From: Flavobacteriaceae bacterium
GTDB taxonomy: Bacteria > Bacteroidota > Bacteroidia > Flavobacteriales > Flavobacteriaceae
DNA: 37,864 nucleotides
Assembly (NCBI GenBank): GCA_024762795.1
Contig: JANTGS010000020.1
Location: 1-37,864 of the forward strand
Direction: 5' to 3'
Shown: piece by piece, positions 17,525 through 28,237 of the stretch
Position numbering within the stretch: the stretch's first letter is position 1
Layout of the letters: every line of letters starts with the position of its first letter
The notes under the pieces: model-generated
What the model was told of the DNA's origin: nothing
Database searches by the model: none
What the model saw: the letters and a program-made list of their open reading frames with translations, nothing else
Made by a program: the position numbers and the translations under genes

Positions 17525-18784
17525 TTATTTCATTGAATCGTATTTAGCTTTCATTTCTTTAAATTCAGCATCCATTTCAACATTTTCGTAAAGGCTCATT
17601 AGAGTTCTTACAACGTCAATATCTTCAGAATCGATCTTATAAGCTTTCTCATAATAAGGAATTACTTCTTTATAAAGGTCTACTTGTTTTGCCTTGATCT
17701 TATCGTATTTATCAAAGTTGCTCAGGTTTTTATTCATTTCATCCACCAATTCCTGGTCTTTTACCAATAATACAGCTCCTAAATTTACATAAGCATCTTT
17801 ATATTCCGGATTCAGTTCAATAGCTTTAAGATAATACTCTTTTGCTTTAGCATATTCTTTTTGCTCATTACTAATTACACCGAGGTTATAATAAAGTACA
17901 GGATTATTAGGATCTAAAGAGATAGCTTCATTCATCAGCTTGGCAAAAGCCTCTTTATCTCCTATTTTGATCTGAATATTAGCTTCATTCATGATCAGGC
18001 TAACATCTTTAGGATCAACTTTTCTGGCCTCTCTGATAGCCTCAATAGCTTTTTGATTATCTCCCATATCTACATAAACATAAGAGATATTCTTAATAAT
18101 AGAAGGTCTTCTTGATTCTGATTGTGTTTCTTTAAAATCAGTATAAAGATTGGACTTTTTCATCAGATCCATTTGAGCTTTTGATTCAAAAACCTCTCTT
18201 TTTCCGGTTTCTTTGTTCTTAGCAGAATATTCAGTTTTAATACCGGTATATCCTAAATCTTTTAACTGTACAAAATAATTAAGTGCCGTTTCATAATCTT
18301 TATCAAGGTAGGCAGCATTAGCAGCATACTCAAGGAAAGTTGTATCTCTTGGACTTAAATGATATACTTCATACAACTGAGATTTAGCAGCTTTATAATC
18401 TTTAGATTGGTAAGACTTAATACCTTGAGCTGAAATATCAGAGATCAGTTTATCAAGCTCTGGCTGAGCAAGTTTAGTGTATTTTGTAGAGTGCATTTTA
18501 TTTTCAATCTCAAAAAGATTGTTGTAGGCATCGGCAGCAGGACCATATTTTGTCGGATCTGTTTTTGCCATACCACTACAGGTTAATGCATGCAGATAAT
18601 AAAATTTAGCCTTCGTTTTGTCATCAGCATTCTCTACCATTGGCATTGCCTGTTTTAAAGAAGCCTGTGCTGTTGCATAATCATTTTTCTTAATGGCTTT
18701 TTCAGCAGCTTTGAGTTCATTTTTTTGTGCGAAACTTGTTACTCCTATAAATAAGGCAAATAACAATACAATAATTCTCTTCAT
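17525..18784 (-). CDS. Exported tetratricopeptide-repeat protein
   Basis: The 419-residue protein has a signal peptide (MKRIIVLLFALFIGVTSFAQ) and at least five TPR units: around residues 22-55, 125-190, 232-265, 268-295 and, most clearly, 296-330 (VLYYNLGVISNEQKEYAKAKEYYLKAIELNP region), plus a last one near 365-400. TPR arrays mediate protein contacts; this one should act in the periplasm. It lies 46 bases downstream of gyrA on the same strand, a neighbourhood I recall as common in Flavobacteriaceae, but no link to gyrase is implied since this protein is exported. It may be cotranscribed with gyrA or use its own AT-rich promoter. Function unknown. Confidence 0.85.
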   Translation of the reverse strand: MKRIIVLLFALFIGVTSFAQKNELKAAEKAIKKNDYATAQASLKQAMPMVENADDKTKAKFYYLHALTCSGMAKTDPTKYGPAADAYNNLFEIENKMHSTKYTKLAQPELDKLISDISAQGIKSYQSKDYKAAKSQLYEVYHLSPRDTTFLEYAANAAYLDKDYETALNYFVQLKDLGYTGIKTEYSAKNKETGKREVFESKAQMDLMKKSNLYTDFKETQSESRRPSIIKNISYVYVDMGDNQKAIEAIREARKVDPKDVSLIMNEANIQIKIGDKEAFAKLMNEAISLDPNNPVLYYNLGVISNEQKEYAKAKEYYLKAIELNPEYKDAYVNLGAVLLVKDQELVDEMNKNLSNFDKYDKIKAKQVDLYKEVIPYYEKAYKIDSEDIDVVRTLMSLYENVEMDAEFKEMKAKYDSMK

Positions 18785-18830
18785 TTTTAATTATACTTAA
18801 ATTATTATTTATTTATAAATTTTTGCAAAA

Positions 18831-21350
18831 TTAATCATTTTGATCATCATTTACATGATTTTCATCATTTTTTGCATTTGGGTCATTTTCTATATCAACT
18901 TCAGTTTCATCATCTTCATGCATCACTTTGGCAACTGCAGCAATAGAGTCGTTACTCTTAATATTGATCAGTTTAACTCCTTGCGTCGCTCTTCCCATTA
19001 CTCTTAGGTCGGAAACAGCCATTCTGATCGTAATACCGGATTTATTGATGATCATCAGATCGTCCTGATCCGTAACATTCTTAATAGCTACAAGATTTCC
19101 GGTCTTCTCGGTTATATTAATGGTCTTAACGCCTTTCCCGCCCCTGTTGGTAATACGGTAATCTTCGAGGCTTGATCGTTTTCCATAACCTCTTTCAGAA
19201 ACAACCAGAATATCACTTTCATTATCGGAAATTGATACCATTCCAACAACTGAATCCTGATCATTTCCCAGACTAATACCCCTTACACCTGATGCATTTC
19301 TACCCATAGGACGTGTTTTGGATTCTTCAAAACGTATAGCCTTACCGGATTGAACTGCTATCATAATCTGACTGTTTCCATCGGTAAGTTTAGCTTCGAG
19401 CAACTCATCTCCTTCCCTGATTGTAATGGCATTGATCCCATTTGATCTCGGGCGAGAATATTGTTCCAGCGAAGTCTTTTTCACAATACCACCTTTGGTA
19501 ACCATGATTACATAATTATTATTTACATACTCTTCATCCTTAAGATCTTTGGTTACGAGAAAAGCTTTTACCATATCATCATTCTCAATATTGATCAAAT
19601 TTTGTATGGCTCTTCCCTTAGAAGTTTTATTTCCTTCCGGAATTTCATAAACACGCATCCAGAATACTTTTCCTTTCTGGGTAAAAAAGAGCATATATTG
19701 GTGATTGGTAGCTACAAAAAGATGTTCCAGAAAATCTTCATTTCTTGTGGAAACCCCTTTTTGCCCTCTTCCTCCTCTGTTCTGGCGCTTATATTCTGAT
19801 AGATCCGTTCTCTTTACATATCCTGCATGAGAAATAGTAACAACAACCTTAGAGTCGGGGATCATATCTTCAATACTTACATCTCCTCCGGAATATTCAA
19901 TTACCGATCTTCTTTCATCACCATATTTATTTTTAACTTCAAGAAGTTCCTCTTTAATAATATCCATTCTTCGTTCCTTATGAGCTAAAATATCTTTCAG
20001 ATCTGCAATCAGTTTTGTGATCTCTTCATATTCTGCTCTCAGCTTATCCTGTTCCAGACCGGTTAACTGACGCAATCTCATCTCAACAATAGCCCGGGAC
20101 TGCTTTTCAGATAAATCAAATCTGTCGATCAGTTTTTGTCTGGCTTCATCCGCATTTTTAGAGGCCCTGATCAAAGCGATCACTTCATCAATATTATCAG
20201 AAGCAATGATCAATCCTTCGAGGATATGTGCCCGGTCTTCTGCTTTTTTAAGCTCATATTGAGTTCTTCGTACTACAACATCATGACGATGTTCTACGAA
20301 GTACTTGATCATGTCTTTTAAATTTAAAAGTTCCGGCTTACCATTTACCAGTGCAATGTTATTTACACTAAATGAAGTTTGTAAAGCAGTGTATTTAAAT
20401 AATTTATTTAAAACTATATTTGGAATAGCATCTCTTTTCAGAGTGTAAACCAATCTTCTTCCTTTACGGCTTGTCTCATCTCTTACTCCTGATATACCTT
20501 CTATTTTCTTATCGTTGATCAGATCGGCTGTTTTCTTTAAAAGGTCAGAACCATTGATCTGATAAGGTAATTCAGTAACAATGATACATTCTCTGCCGGA
20601 TACTTCCTCAAAATGGGTTTTGGCTCTCATTACAATTCGGCCCCGGCCGGTTAAAAAAGCATCTTTTACCCCTTCATAACCATAAATAATACCTCCGGTT
20701 GGAAAATCAGGAGCTTTGATATATTGCATCATTTCGGCTACCTCGATATCGTTGTTATCGATATAGGCAATACAACCGTCAACAACCTCAGAAAGATTAT
20801 GAGGCGCTATATTTGTAGCCATACCTACGGCAATTCCCGAGGCACCATTTACCAGTAAATTAGGAATTCTTGTAGGTAATACAGTAGGTTCCTTTAAAGT
20901 ATCGTCAAAGTTCAGCCTGTGCTCAACAGTATCCTTATCGATATCTGCCAAGAGCTCTTCAGAGACCTTCTTCATACGTACCTCAGTATATCGCATTGCT
21001 GCCGGACTATCACCGTCAGGGGAACCGAAGTTTCCCTGTCCGTCGATCAGTTCATACCGCATACTCCAGTCTTGTGCCATACGCACCATTGCATCATAAA
21101 CGGAAGTATCTCCATGGGGATGGTATTTACCCAAAACTTCCCCAACAACCCTGGCCGATTTTTTATGAGGACCCGTTGCTTTTATACCTAATTCATGCAT
21201 CCCGAAAAGTACTCTCCTGTGCACAGGCTTAAGTCCGTCTCTTACATCAGGTAAGGCGCGGGATACGATTACAGACATTGAATAATCAATGTATGCAGAT
21301 TTCATTTCATCCTCAATATTAATAGGAATTATTCTATTTTCTTCTGCCAT
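18831..21350 (-). CDS. gyrA: DNA gyrase subunit A
   Basis: GyrA carries the DNA-cleaving tyrosine of the A2B2 gyrase. The 839-residue protein has the winged-helix/tower domains with [19 protein letters not shown] (75-93) and the catalytic Tyr121 in AAMRYTEVR, a coiled coil with [16 protein letters not shown], and a six-bladed C-terminal pinwheel. The GyrA box is present as QNRGGRG (consensus QRRGGKG), which separates it from ParC/topoisomerase IV. Residues 82, 83 and 86, equivalent to E. coli 83, 84 and 87 in the quinolone region, are Thr, Ser and Asp; Thr at the first is natural in many Flavobacteria. The C terminus is an acidic tail rich in Asp and Asn. Divergent from clpC. Confidence 0.97.
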   Translation of the reverse strand: MAEENRIIPINIEDEMKSAYIDYSMSVIVSRALPDVRDGLKPVHRRVLFGMHELGIKATGPHKKSARVVGEVLGKYHPHGDTSVYDAMVRMAQDWSMRYELIDGQGNFGSPDGDSPAAMRYTEVRMKKVSEELLADIDKDTVEHRLNFDDTLKEPTVLPTRIPNLLVNGASGIAVGMATNIAPHNLSEVVDGCIAYIDNNDIEVAEMMQYIKAPDFPTGGIIYGYEGVKDAFLTGRGRIVMRAKTHFEEVSGRECIIVTELPYQINGSDLLKKTADLINDKKIEGISGVRDETSRKGRRLVYTLKRDAIPNIVLNKLFKYTALQTSFSVNNIALVNGKPELLNLKDMIKYFVEHRHDVVVRRTQYELKKAEDRAHILEGLIIASDNIDEVIALIRASKNADEARQKLIDRFDLSEKQSRAIVEMRLRQLTGLEQDKLRAEYEEITKLIADLKDILAHKERRMDIIKEELLEVKNKYGDERRSVIEYSGGDVSIEDMIPDSKVVVTISHAGYVKRTDLSEYKRQNRGGRGQKGVSTRNEDFLEHLFVATNHQYMLFFTQKGKVFWMRVYEIPEGNKTSKGRAIQNLINIENDDMVKAFLVTKDLKDEEYVNNNYVIMVTKGGIVKKTSLEQYSRPRSNGINAITIREGDELLEAKLTDGNSQIMIAVQSGKAIRFEESKTRPMGRNASGVRGISLGNDQDSVVGMVSISDNESDILVVSERGYGKRSSLEDYRITNRGGKGVKTINITEKTGNLVAIKNVTDQDDLMIINKSGITIRMAVSDLRVMGRATQGVKLINIKSNDSIAAVAKVMHEDDETEVDIENDPNAKNDENHVNDDQND

Positions 21351-21572
21351 TTTTAAATCTGTATTTTGTGTTATTTTTTAGAAGCAGCAATATACAATTA
21401 TTCTATATTTTACAGAACCTGAGAACAATATTTATTAACACATTTTATCAACAATTTTTTATCATATTACTTTGTTTTTTAGTAAATTAGTCTAATGTTT
21501 AAACTTGCTGATAACTTTTGTAATGAATTAATCAAAAATTCTACTAAATTTACAACGTAAAAGCCATAAAAA

Positions 21573-24107
21573 ATGGAAGATAATTTTTCACCAAAAGTAA
21601 AGGATGTAATTGCATACAGTAAAGAAGAAGCGTTGCGTTTGGGTCATGAATTTATTGGCACGGAACACCTGATGCTTGGACTACTCAGAAAAGCTAATGG
21701 AGAGGCCTATGATATTTTAAATACCTTTGAGCTGAATTTTACCGAGCTCCGAAGAAAAATAGAAACACTCAATCCGATTACCAATATCAGTACGATCAAC
21801 ACCAAAAAAAGCCTGCATCTTACCAAACAGGCGGAAAAAGCGCTGAAAACAACTTTTCTTGAAGCAAAACTGTTTAAGAATGATAGCATCAGCACAGCTC
21901 ATCTGTTGCTTTGCATTTTAAGAAATGATAACGATCCTACCACTAAGATCCTTCATAATTTTGGTGTTTATTACGATGACGTAAAGGATGTTTACAAAGA
22001 TCTTTTTATCGATTCCGATGAGGAGAAAAGCTCTCCAAAAAGTGAATTACCTCATGAAGAAGAATATAATGAACCTAAAAGAAATCCGTTCGAACCACCT
22101 AAAAGTAAAATGGGAAAGAAATCAAAGACACCTGTATTAGACAATTTCGGCCGGGATCTGACTTTACTGGCACAACAGGGTAAACTGGATCCTGTAGTGG
22201 GAAGACAAAAAGAAATAGAGCGTATCTCTCAAATCCTGAGTCGTAGAAAAAAGAATAATCCGGTTCTGATTGGTGAACCCGGAGTGGGAAAATCTGCCAT
22301 AGCGGAAGGACTTGCACTTCGAATTATTCAGCGTAAAGTATCCAGAATACTTTTCGACAAGCGAATAGTTTCTCTTGATCTGGCAAGCCTGGTTGCAGGT
22401 ACAAAATACCGTGGCCAGTTTGAAGAACGTATGAAAGCCCTGATGAATGAACTTGAAAAAAATGATGATGTAATCCTTTTTATCGATGAGATACACACCA
22501 TTGTGGGTGCCGGTGGTGCCACCGGTTCACTCGATGCTTCAAATATGTTTAAACCTGCTCTGGCACGTGGAGATATACAATGTATTGGTGCTACAACCCT
22601 GGATGAATACCGTCAGCACATTGAAAAAGATGGTGCCCTGGAACGTCGTTTCCAAAAAGTAATGATCGAACCTACCTCTGTTGAAGAGACCATTGAGATC
22701 CTTCATAACATCAAAAATAAATATGAAGAACATCACAATGTTGTTTATACCGATGATGCCATCACAGCCTGTGTTAAACTTACCAACCGGTATATGACCG
22801 ACAGATATCTGCCCGATAAAGCTATAGATGCGCTGGATGAAGCAGGTTCGAGAATTCACATTACCAATATTGTGGTGCCAAAGCAGATATTGGAATTGGA
22901 AAAGAAACTGGAAAAGGTTACCGAAAAGAAAAATATTGTGGTCAAGAGTCAGCGATATGAAGAAGCTGCCAAATTACGAGATGACGAGAAACGTATAGAA
23001 AAAGAACTGGAAACGGCACAGCAGGTTTGGGAAGAACAATCCAGGCTTCATAAAGAAACCGTTACCGAAGACAATGTTGCCGAAGTTGTAAGTATGATGA
23101 CCGGAATTCCTGTAAATCGTATCGCCGAGGCGGAAAGCAAACGTTTAAAAGAACTGCCCAATATGATCAAAGGTAAGATCATTGGTCAGGATGAAGCCGT
23201 AAACAAAGTGGTTAAAGCTATTCAGCGGAATCGTGTGGGACTTAAAGACCCTAACAAACCCATCGGCTCCTTTATCTTTTTAGGTCAGACAGGAGTAGGT
23301 AAAACCCAGCTGGCCAAGGTGCTTGCTTCCGAACTTTTTGATTCACCAGAGGCCCTGGTCCGAATTGACATGAGTGAATACATGGAAAAATTTGCTATTT
23401 CCCGACTGGTAGGTGCGCCTCCGGGTTATGTTGGTTATGAAGAAGGCGGACAACTGACAGAAAAAATTCGTCGTAAACCTTATGCTGTTGTTCTGCTGGA
23501 TGAAATTGAAAAAGCTCATCCGGATGTTTTCAATATGTTGTTACAGATCTTAGATGACGGTTATATTACCGACAGCCTGGGAAGAAAGATCGATTTCCGT
23601 CATACGGTGATTATCATGACCTCAAACATTGGCTCCAGACAATTAAAGGATTTTGGACAAGGGGTTGGATTTGGAACAAGCTCCAAAAAAGCTCAGGCCG
23701 ATTCCAATGCAAAAAGTATTATTGAAAATGCCTTGAAAAAAACCTTTGCTCCTGAATTTTTGAATCGGGTTGACGATGTGATCATGTTTAATGCACTCGA
23801 CAGAAAAGAGATTCATGAAATAATCGACATTGAACTCGAAAAGCTCTTATCGAGAATTTCCGGACTTGGGTATGAGCTTACTTTAACAGAAAAAGCCAAG
23901 GATTTTATCGCTGAAAAAGGTTTTGATAAAAATTATGGTGCCAGGCCTTTAAAAAGAGCCATTCAAAAATATATAGAAGATGCTCTTGCCCAGGAAATTG
24001 TCAACTCAGAACTCCATGAAAATGATCAAATATTTATGGATGTTGGAAAAGATGATGACAAGCTCAGCATTAAAATAAAGCACTCTAAAAAGAAATCTAA
24101 AGAATAA
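21573..24107 (+). CDS. clpC: ATP-dependent Clp protease ATP-binding subunit ClpC
   Basis: ClpC is a hexameric AAA+ unfoldase that feeds proteins to ClpP. The 844-residue protein has a double Clp N-domain (1-145), AAA-1 with Walker A GEPGVGKS (234-241) and Walker B ILFIDE (301-306), a short middle domain with a UVR-like stretch [19 protein letters not shown] (462-480) that marks ClpC rather than ClpB or ClpA, AAA-2 with Walker A GQTGVGKT (571-578) and [11 protein letters not shown], and the VGFG loop (698-701) expected to dock into ClpP. Divergent from gyrA with 222 bases between; TAAATTTA at 21545-21552 is a possible but imperfect -7 element. No McsA/McsB genes are near, so adaptors must differ from those of Bacillus. 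Confidence 0.96.
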   Translation: MEDNFSPKVKDVIAYSKEEALRLGHEFIGTEHLMLGLLRKANGEAYDILNTFELNFTELRRKIETLNPITNISTINTKKSLHLTKQAEKALKTTFLEAKLFKNDSISTAHLLLCILRNDNDPTTKILHNFGVYYDDVKDVYKDLFIDSDEEKSSPKSELPHEEEYNEPKRNPFEPPKSKMGKKSKTPVLDNFGRDLTLLAQQGKLDPVVGRQKEIERISQILSRRKKNNPVLIGEPGVGKSAIAEGLALRIIQRKVSRILFDKRIVSLDLASLVAGTKYRGQFEERMKALMNELEKNDDVILFIDEIHTIVGAGGATGSLDASNMFKPALARGDIQCIGATTLDEYRQHIEKDGALERRFQKVMIEPTSVEETIEILHNIKNKYEEHHNVVYTDDAITACVKLTNRYMTDRYLPDKAIDALDEAGSRIHITNIVVPKQILELEKKLEKVTEKKNIVVKSQRYEEAAKLRDDEKRIEKELETAQQVWEEQSRLHKETVTEDNVAEVVSMMTGIPVNRIAEAESKRLKELPNMIKGKIIGQDEAVNKVVKAIQRNRVGLKDPNKPIGSFIFLGQTGVGKTQLAKVLASELFDSPEALVRIDMSEYMEKFAISRLVGAPPGYVGYEEGGQLTEKIRRKPYAVVLLDEIEKAHPDVFNMLLQILDDGYITDSLGRKIDFRHTVIIMTSNIGSRQLKDFGQGVGFGTSSKKAQADSNAKSIIENALKKTFAPEFLNRVDDVIMFNALDRKEIHEIIDIELEKLLSRISGLGYELTLTEKAKDFIAEKGFDKNYGARPLKRAIQKYIEDALAQEIVNSELHENDQIFMDVGKDDDKLSIKIKHSKKKSKE

Positions 24108-24160
24108 GGCGGGTCACTTTTAATCTGATGAATGAATAGCAAATTAATGATCTAAGATTT

Positions 24161-24199
24161 ACCTCCTTAGCGATCATGTTAAAGGAGGTTATTTCTTTT
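24161..24199 (+). terminator. Likely clpC terminator
   Basis: Stem ACCTCCTT (24161-24168) pairs with AAGGAGGT (24182-24189) around a 13-base loop, followed by TATTTCTTTT. The rest of the gene-free stretch 24108-24429 is AT-rich and holds only a degenerate CTTTGCGAA-type repeat around 24240-24276; I see no gene in it. Confidence 0.55.
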
Positions 24200-24429
24200 G
24201 CAGGAGTTAATAGTTAGTTTTTCAAGAGAATTAAAAATACTTTGCGAAACTTGTGAGAATCTTTAAGAACCTAGCGGTTGATAAAGTAATTGATTAAAAA
24301 GATTTAAAAAATACTAATAATATAAAGAATGTGCTTGATGTGTTTATATATAAACCAATCTTTTAATTTTTTAATCATTCAGTCTCTTTAATTTCATAAA
24401 ACACAGAACAACAAGCAGATTTATTTATT

Positions 24430-25041
24430 ATGAGCATTTTTCACCTTCTCGATCTTTTAGGTACAGCTTCTTTTGCCATTTCCGGAGCTTTAATGGCCAT
24501 GAACAAAAGAATGGACCCGTTTGGCGTATTTATCATTGCATTTGTTACGGCTGTGGGAGGCGGTACCTTACGTGATATCCTTATCAACCGGAATCCGGTA
24601 ACCTGGATGAGTGATCTTACCTATATCTATGTGATCTTTCTTTCTGTGGTGATTGCCGTTTTATTCAGAAGTAAGATGGGTTACCTGAGTAAATCCTTAT
24701 TTTTATTCGATACCATCGGACTTGGTATTTTTACTATTATCGGTACCGAAATAGGGATTCAAAACGATTTTCATCCAATTATTTCTATCTCACTGGGTAT
24801 GATGACCGCTACTTTTGGCGGTGTGATCAGAGATACACTTTTAAATGATATTCCGGTGATCTTCCATAAAGAGATCTATGCTACTCCATGCATCATTGGT
24901 GCAATGATCTTTCTCTTACTCAATTATTCTCATATAAATCCCGATCTGAATTATGTAATCACTATTACAATTGTAATCATTATCAGGCTGATAGCTGTAA
25001 AATTCAAACTAAGATTACCTGCCTTTAAAGAAAAGATATAA
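24430..25041 (+). CDS. TRIC / UPF0126 family membrane channel
   Basis: The 203-residue protein is almost wholly hydrophobic, with about seven membrane helices and an internal duplication. Each half carries the family motif: AVGGGTLRDIL (42-51) and the second-half equivalent FGGVIRDTLL. This is the UPF0126 family, whose prokaryotic members resolved by structure are trimeric intracellular-cation (TRIC) channels; Pfam also labels the domain as a glycine transporter, so the permeant species is open. It is flanked by terminators and probably monocistronic. I see no convincing promoter in the AT-rich 240 bases upstream. Confidence 0.88.
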   Translation: MSIFHLLDLLGTASFAISGALMAMNKRMDPFGVFIIAFVTAVGGGTLRDILINRNPVTWMSDLTYIYVIFLSVVIAVLFRSKMGYLSKSLFLFDTIGLGIFTIIGTEIGIQNDFHPIISISLGMMTATFGGVIRDTLLNDIPVIFHKEIYATPCIIGAMIFLLLNYSHINPDLNYVITITIVIIIRLIAVKFKLRLPAFKEKI

Positions 25042-25076
25042 AAAAATCCTGCATAATAAATTTTGCAGGATTTTTA
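25041..25076. terminator. Bidirectional terminator between convergent genes
   Basis: Eleven-bp stem AAAATCCTGCA (25043-25053) and TGCAGGATTTT (25064-25074), loop of 10 bases, with T-runs on both exits. It serves the TRIC gene (+) and the M1 peptidase gene (-), which ends at 25096. Confidence 0.85.
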
Positions 25077-25095
25077 AATTAAAACTTTATAAAGA

Positions 25096-27549
25096 TTATT
25101 CCAGCTCTTTTAAACCGTCTTCCACGATTTTTACCAGTTCATCCTTATTACTGTAATTTGAAGCTTTTTTCAAAGTAAGCACCTGGCCTAAAACCTGTTT
25201 TGCCATTTGATCAGCTCCGTATTGCTTGTATTTTTTACCTACACTTACAAAAGCATCGGTAAGTTTTTGAGTTGCTTCAACATTATCACTGGAAGCGACC
25301 CATTGGAAACCTTCTTTATAAATTTTCTGCAGATCCGTATCCTGAATAAAGAACATACCCTCTATCAAATGAGCAGCTACAAAAGGCATCTCAGATTCTG
25401 TCTTATCCATAATAAAAATAGGGATCAAGGCTTGTCGCATCTGGTCTTTTGTAGTCTTATCGGAAATAGATTTTGCTGCAGCAATTGCCGCATCTTTATC
25501 AATTTCATAAAGTGATTTCATAGCACTTCCTTTTACAGAAAACGACTTGCTGTCAAGTGCTTTTTTATAAATAGAAGCATATCCTTTTGATTTCAGTTTA
25601 CCTAATTTAGAGATGGCTGCTGCCTGAACCAAAGTTTTTTTATCATTTCTGGCCAGATTTTCAATGCTTTTAATAGCGTTTCCGGCATATTTACTGGTAA
25701 TATCTATCTTTTTTATAGCCATAATCCTTAAGCCGTAATATTGATCATTGAGAGCCTTCGTTAAAGTTTCAAATGCTTCTTTATCTTCCTGATGTTTACT
25801 CAATTCGTCAATAGCCTGTCTTCTGTCATCATATCTCGGGGCATGTGCATACTGGTAAATATAATTCTCAACTGTTTTATCATCTTTGATCTGAGCCAGT
25901 AAAGTATGATCGGGATCTATCACGATCAATTTTGGTTTTGTATCATATTTAAAAGAAAATGCATTGTCTTTTTTATCAACTCTTACTTCATATCTTTTAG
26001 GAGTTGCCCCTTCATAAACATCTATAAATAATGGAAAATCAAAAAGATGATCCTGAGTTTGTTTGATACTAACTGCAACAAGTTTCTGAGTCTCACTGTA
26101 ATTATAGGTGATTTCAAGTTTAGGATTTCCAGCATTAAAATACCACTGATTAAAGAACGGATTCATATCCTTACCGGTAACTTTTTCAAAAGCCAGCCTT
26201 AACTGATGTGCTTCACCCGTTCCGTATGCATTATCATGAAGGTAAGTATATAAACTTTTTCTAAAAGCATCATCTCCTATATTAGCTCTTAACATATGTA
26301 AAATTGCCCCTCCTTTGTTATAAGAAACCGCATCAAACATATCTTCTTTACTGTTGTAATAGAAACGAACCAGATCCTTTGTTTCATTCCCTCCCATAAA
26401 ATATCCCTGAAGATCAGAATAACGATGTGCATCGGCCTCATCCTTACCGTATTCATGTTCTAACCAAAGATATTCGCTGTAATTTGCAAAAGACTCATTT
26501 ACAGTTAGATTACTCCAGCTTTCAGTAGTAACATAATCGCCAAACCAATGATGAAAAAGTTCATGTGCAATAGTGGTTTCCCAGCCATTCTTATCGATAA
26601 GTTGCCCGGAAACCTGATAAGCATTATCGGCATGTAATACTGCTGTTGTATTTTCCATTGCGCCGCTTACATAGTCTCTGGCTACCATTTGTGAATATTT
26701 TGGCCAAACATAAGGCAATCCGGTATAGTCAGAAAAGAACTGGATCATTTTAGGCGTTTTTCCAAAGATCTCCTTTGCATAAGGCTCGTATTCTTTTTCA
26801 ACATAATAATTCACCGGAATATTGTTCCAGGAATCCTTTACAACACTAAATTCTCCAACTCCCATAAAGAAAAGATAGGGAGCATGTTTTTGATCGAGTT
26901 TCCAGTAATCGGTGCGTGTTCCATCACTATTCTTGGTTTGTTTCTGTAATAAACCATTTGAAAGTGTTGTATATTTTTCGGGAACCGTAATAAAAATCTC
27001 TTCTGTTGATTTCTGATTAGGAGAATCGATAGTTGGGAACCAGCAAGAATTCGACTCGGTTTCTCCCTGAGTCCAGATCTCTGTTGGTTTATCAGGATCA
27101 GTTCCGTCAGGATCGATAAAATAAAGCCCTTTTGCATCTGTAATCGCAGCACTTCCCTCCTGCTTTACCTCTTCGGGCCTGGCAGTATATTTAATATAGA
27201 CGGTATAATCTTCTCCTTTATGGTAAGTAGTTCCTAATTTAATTTTTAATACTTTATCATCGTAGTCATATTTTAGCTTTTTGCCATTCAGGCTAACATC
27301 ATGAATCAACATGGCTTTAGCATCTAAGGTCAGTGTTGAAATTGGATAAAAATGAGGAGTTACAGTTACCCATTCTTCTCCCATCATTTGACGCTTTGCA
27401 AAATCAAATTTGACTTTTAATCTGGTGTGAACCAGATCATTAATTTTTTCTCTTTCGGCCCTGTAAACAGGATTGATCTTTGAAGCTTCCTGTGCTTGAA
27501 CAAGAGTTATTCCAAAAAACAGAAAGAACACTATAAATCGTAATCTCAT
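25096..27549 (-). CDS. M1 family zinc aminopeptidase
   Basis: The 817-residue exported protein has a signal peptide (1-20, ending VQAQ), the M1 N-terminal saddle (about 30-240), the catalytic domain with GAMEN (296-300) and the zinc site HELFHHW (His329, His333) plus the downstream Glu352 in NESFANY, then a C-terminal region with short helical repeats of HEAT type (about 570-800). It removes N-terminal residues from peptides in the periplasm or at the surface; substrate preference cannot be told. No type IX sorting domain is visible at the C terminus (ends LVKIVEDGLKELE). Its -7 element sits directly behind the terminator of the upstream operon. Confidence 0.93.
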   Translation of the reverse strand: MRLRFIVFFLFFGITLVQAQEASKINPVYRAEREKINDLVHTRLKVKFDFAKRQMMGEEWVTVTPHFYPISTLTLDAKAMLIHDVSLNGKKLKYDYDDKVLKIKLGTTYHKGEDYTVYIKYTARPEEVKQEGSAAITDAKGLYFIDPDGTDPDKPTEIWTQGETESNSCWFPTIDSPNQKSTEEIFITVPEKYTTLSNGLLQKQTKNSDGTRTDYWKLDQKHAPYLFFMGVGEFSVVKDSWNNIPVNYYVEKEYEPYAKEIFGKTPKMIQFFSDYTGLPYVWPKYSQMVARDYVSGAMENTTAVLHADNAYQVSGQLIDKNGWETTIAHELFHHWFGDYVTTESWSNLTVNESFANYSEYLWLEHEYGKDEADAHRYSDLQGYFMGGNETKDLVRFYYNSKEDMFDAVSYNKGGAILHMLRANIGDDAFRKSLYTYLHDNAYGTGEAHQLRLAFEKVTGKDMNPFFNQWYFNAGNPKLEITYNYSETQKLVAVSIKQTQDHLFDFPLFIDVYEGATPKRYEVRVDKKDNAFSFKYDTKPKLIVIDPDHTLLAQIKDDKTVENYIYQYAHAPRYDDRRQAIDELSKHQEDKEAFETLTKALNDQYYGLRIMAIKKIDITSKYAGNAIKSIENLARNDKKTLVQAAAISKLGKLKSKGYASIYKKALDSKSFSVKGSAMKSLYEIDKDAAIAAAKSISDKTTKDQMRQALIPIFIMDKTESEMPFVAAHLIEGMFFIQDTDLQKIYKEGFQWVASSDNVEATQKLTDAFVSVGKKYKQYGADQMAKQVLGQVLTLKKASNYSNKDELVKIVEDGLKELE

Positions 27550-27583
27550 AAATAATAATTTTTTGTTATTTTTTTAAAACGAG

Positions 27584-27591
27584 CAAATATA
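27584..27591 (-). promoter_or_regulatory. -7 element for the M1 peptidase gene
   Basis: TATATTTG on the minus strand, followed by C, matches the consensus fully; the leader would be about 29 bases. No -33 TTG at normal spacing: that position lies inside the preceding terminator hairpin. Confidence 0.6.
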
Positions 27592-27625
27592 AAAATAATA
27601 AAGGCAATTACTTGCCTTTATTATT
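27592..27625 (-). terminator. Terminator of the ECF sigma / DUF4252 operon
   Basis: Perfect 14-bp stem (27612-27625 with 27594-27607) and 4-base loop, followed on the minus strand by T-rich DNA that merges with the next gene's -7 element TATATTTG. Confidence 0.85.
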
Positions 27626-27672
27626 AAAAACCGGAGGGTTAAAATGTTAAGATTATTATAAAAAGACCGGGA

Positions 27673-28221
27673 TTAGTCTCCTCCTTTTATAATTCCTTCG
27701 ATCTGTGAAGAAAAAACACCATCTTCATCGATCTTATCTATATTTTTCACCATTTTAACAATTTTATCAGGTTTCATATCCTTACCTATCACTCTGGCCA
27801 CTGCAAAACCCTTCTTCATATCTGCTCCGTAAACTATCATTTCATCTATTGCATCATTATCTCCAAAATATTTTACCTGAATATTTGCCCCTTTATGTTT
27901 TATACGAATCAGTTCGTTATACTTTTTGGATCTTATAATTTTTTCCAGGTTGTCTTTTTGCATTTTGTAATCCGCTTTATTATCATTGTTTAATTTATAA
28001 GCAAGTATGTTTAGTTTTTTTATAGAATTAAAAGCTTCTTTCGATTCCTGAGGCACATCCTCCTTTAAAGTAATGATACTTCTTGGAATATCTATGGATA
28101 TAAAATTTTCATTTTCCTGACTCTTAATGTAGTATTCCTGTAAAGTTTCTTCTTTATTGCAGGAAGTCAGTAATATTACGGCACCAACAAACAGGTACAG
28201 CATCTTTATATATTTTTTCAT
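27673..28221 (-). CDS. DUF4252 family lipoprotein
   Basis: The 182-residue protein has a lipoprotein signal with lipobox LLTSC (Cys21) followed by NKEE, so it should be lipidated. It then shows a DUF4252-type domain: KKLNILAYKL, the KKYNELIRIKHKGANIQVKYFGD stretch and a C-terminal helical tail. The same pattern occurs in the next gene upstream (TLKVFATEDK, GKLVELMRVKDENDNVKIYVKE), so the two are diverged paralogues. Last gene of an operon headed by an ECF sigma factor, 16 bases after its paralogue. The function of DUF4252 is unknown; its habit of sitting beside ECF sigma genes suggests an envelope sensor or target role, which is inference. Confidence 0.8.
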   Translation of the reverse strand: MKKYIKMLYLFVGAVILLTSCNKEETLQEYYIKSQENENFISIDIPRSIITLKEDVPQESKEAFNSIKKLNILAYKLNNDNKADYKMQKDNLEKIIRSKKYNELIRIKHKGANIQVKYFGDNDAIDEMIVYGADMKKGFAVARVIGKDMKPDKIVKMVKNIDKIDEDGVFSSQIEGIIKGGD

Positions 28222-28237
28222 GGTCTTTTCTTTAATA

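Noticed and set aside
18831-21350. Quinolone-resistance mutation in GyrA (Thr82)
   Set aside because: Thr at this position is the usual residue in many Flavobacteria, so it is not evidence of selection.
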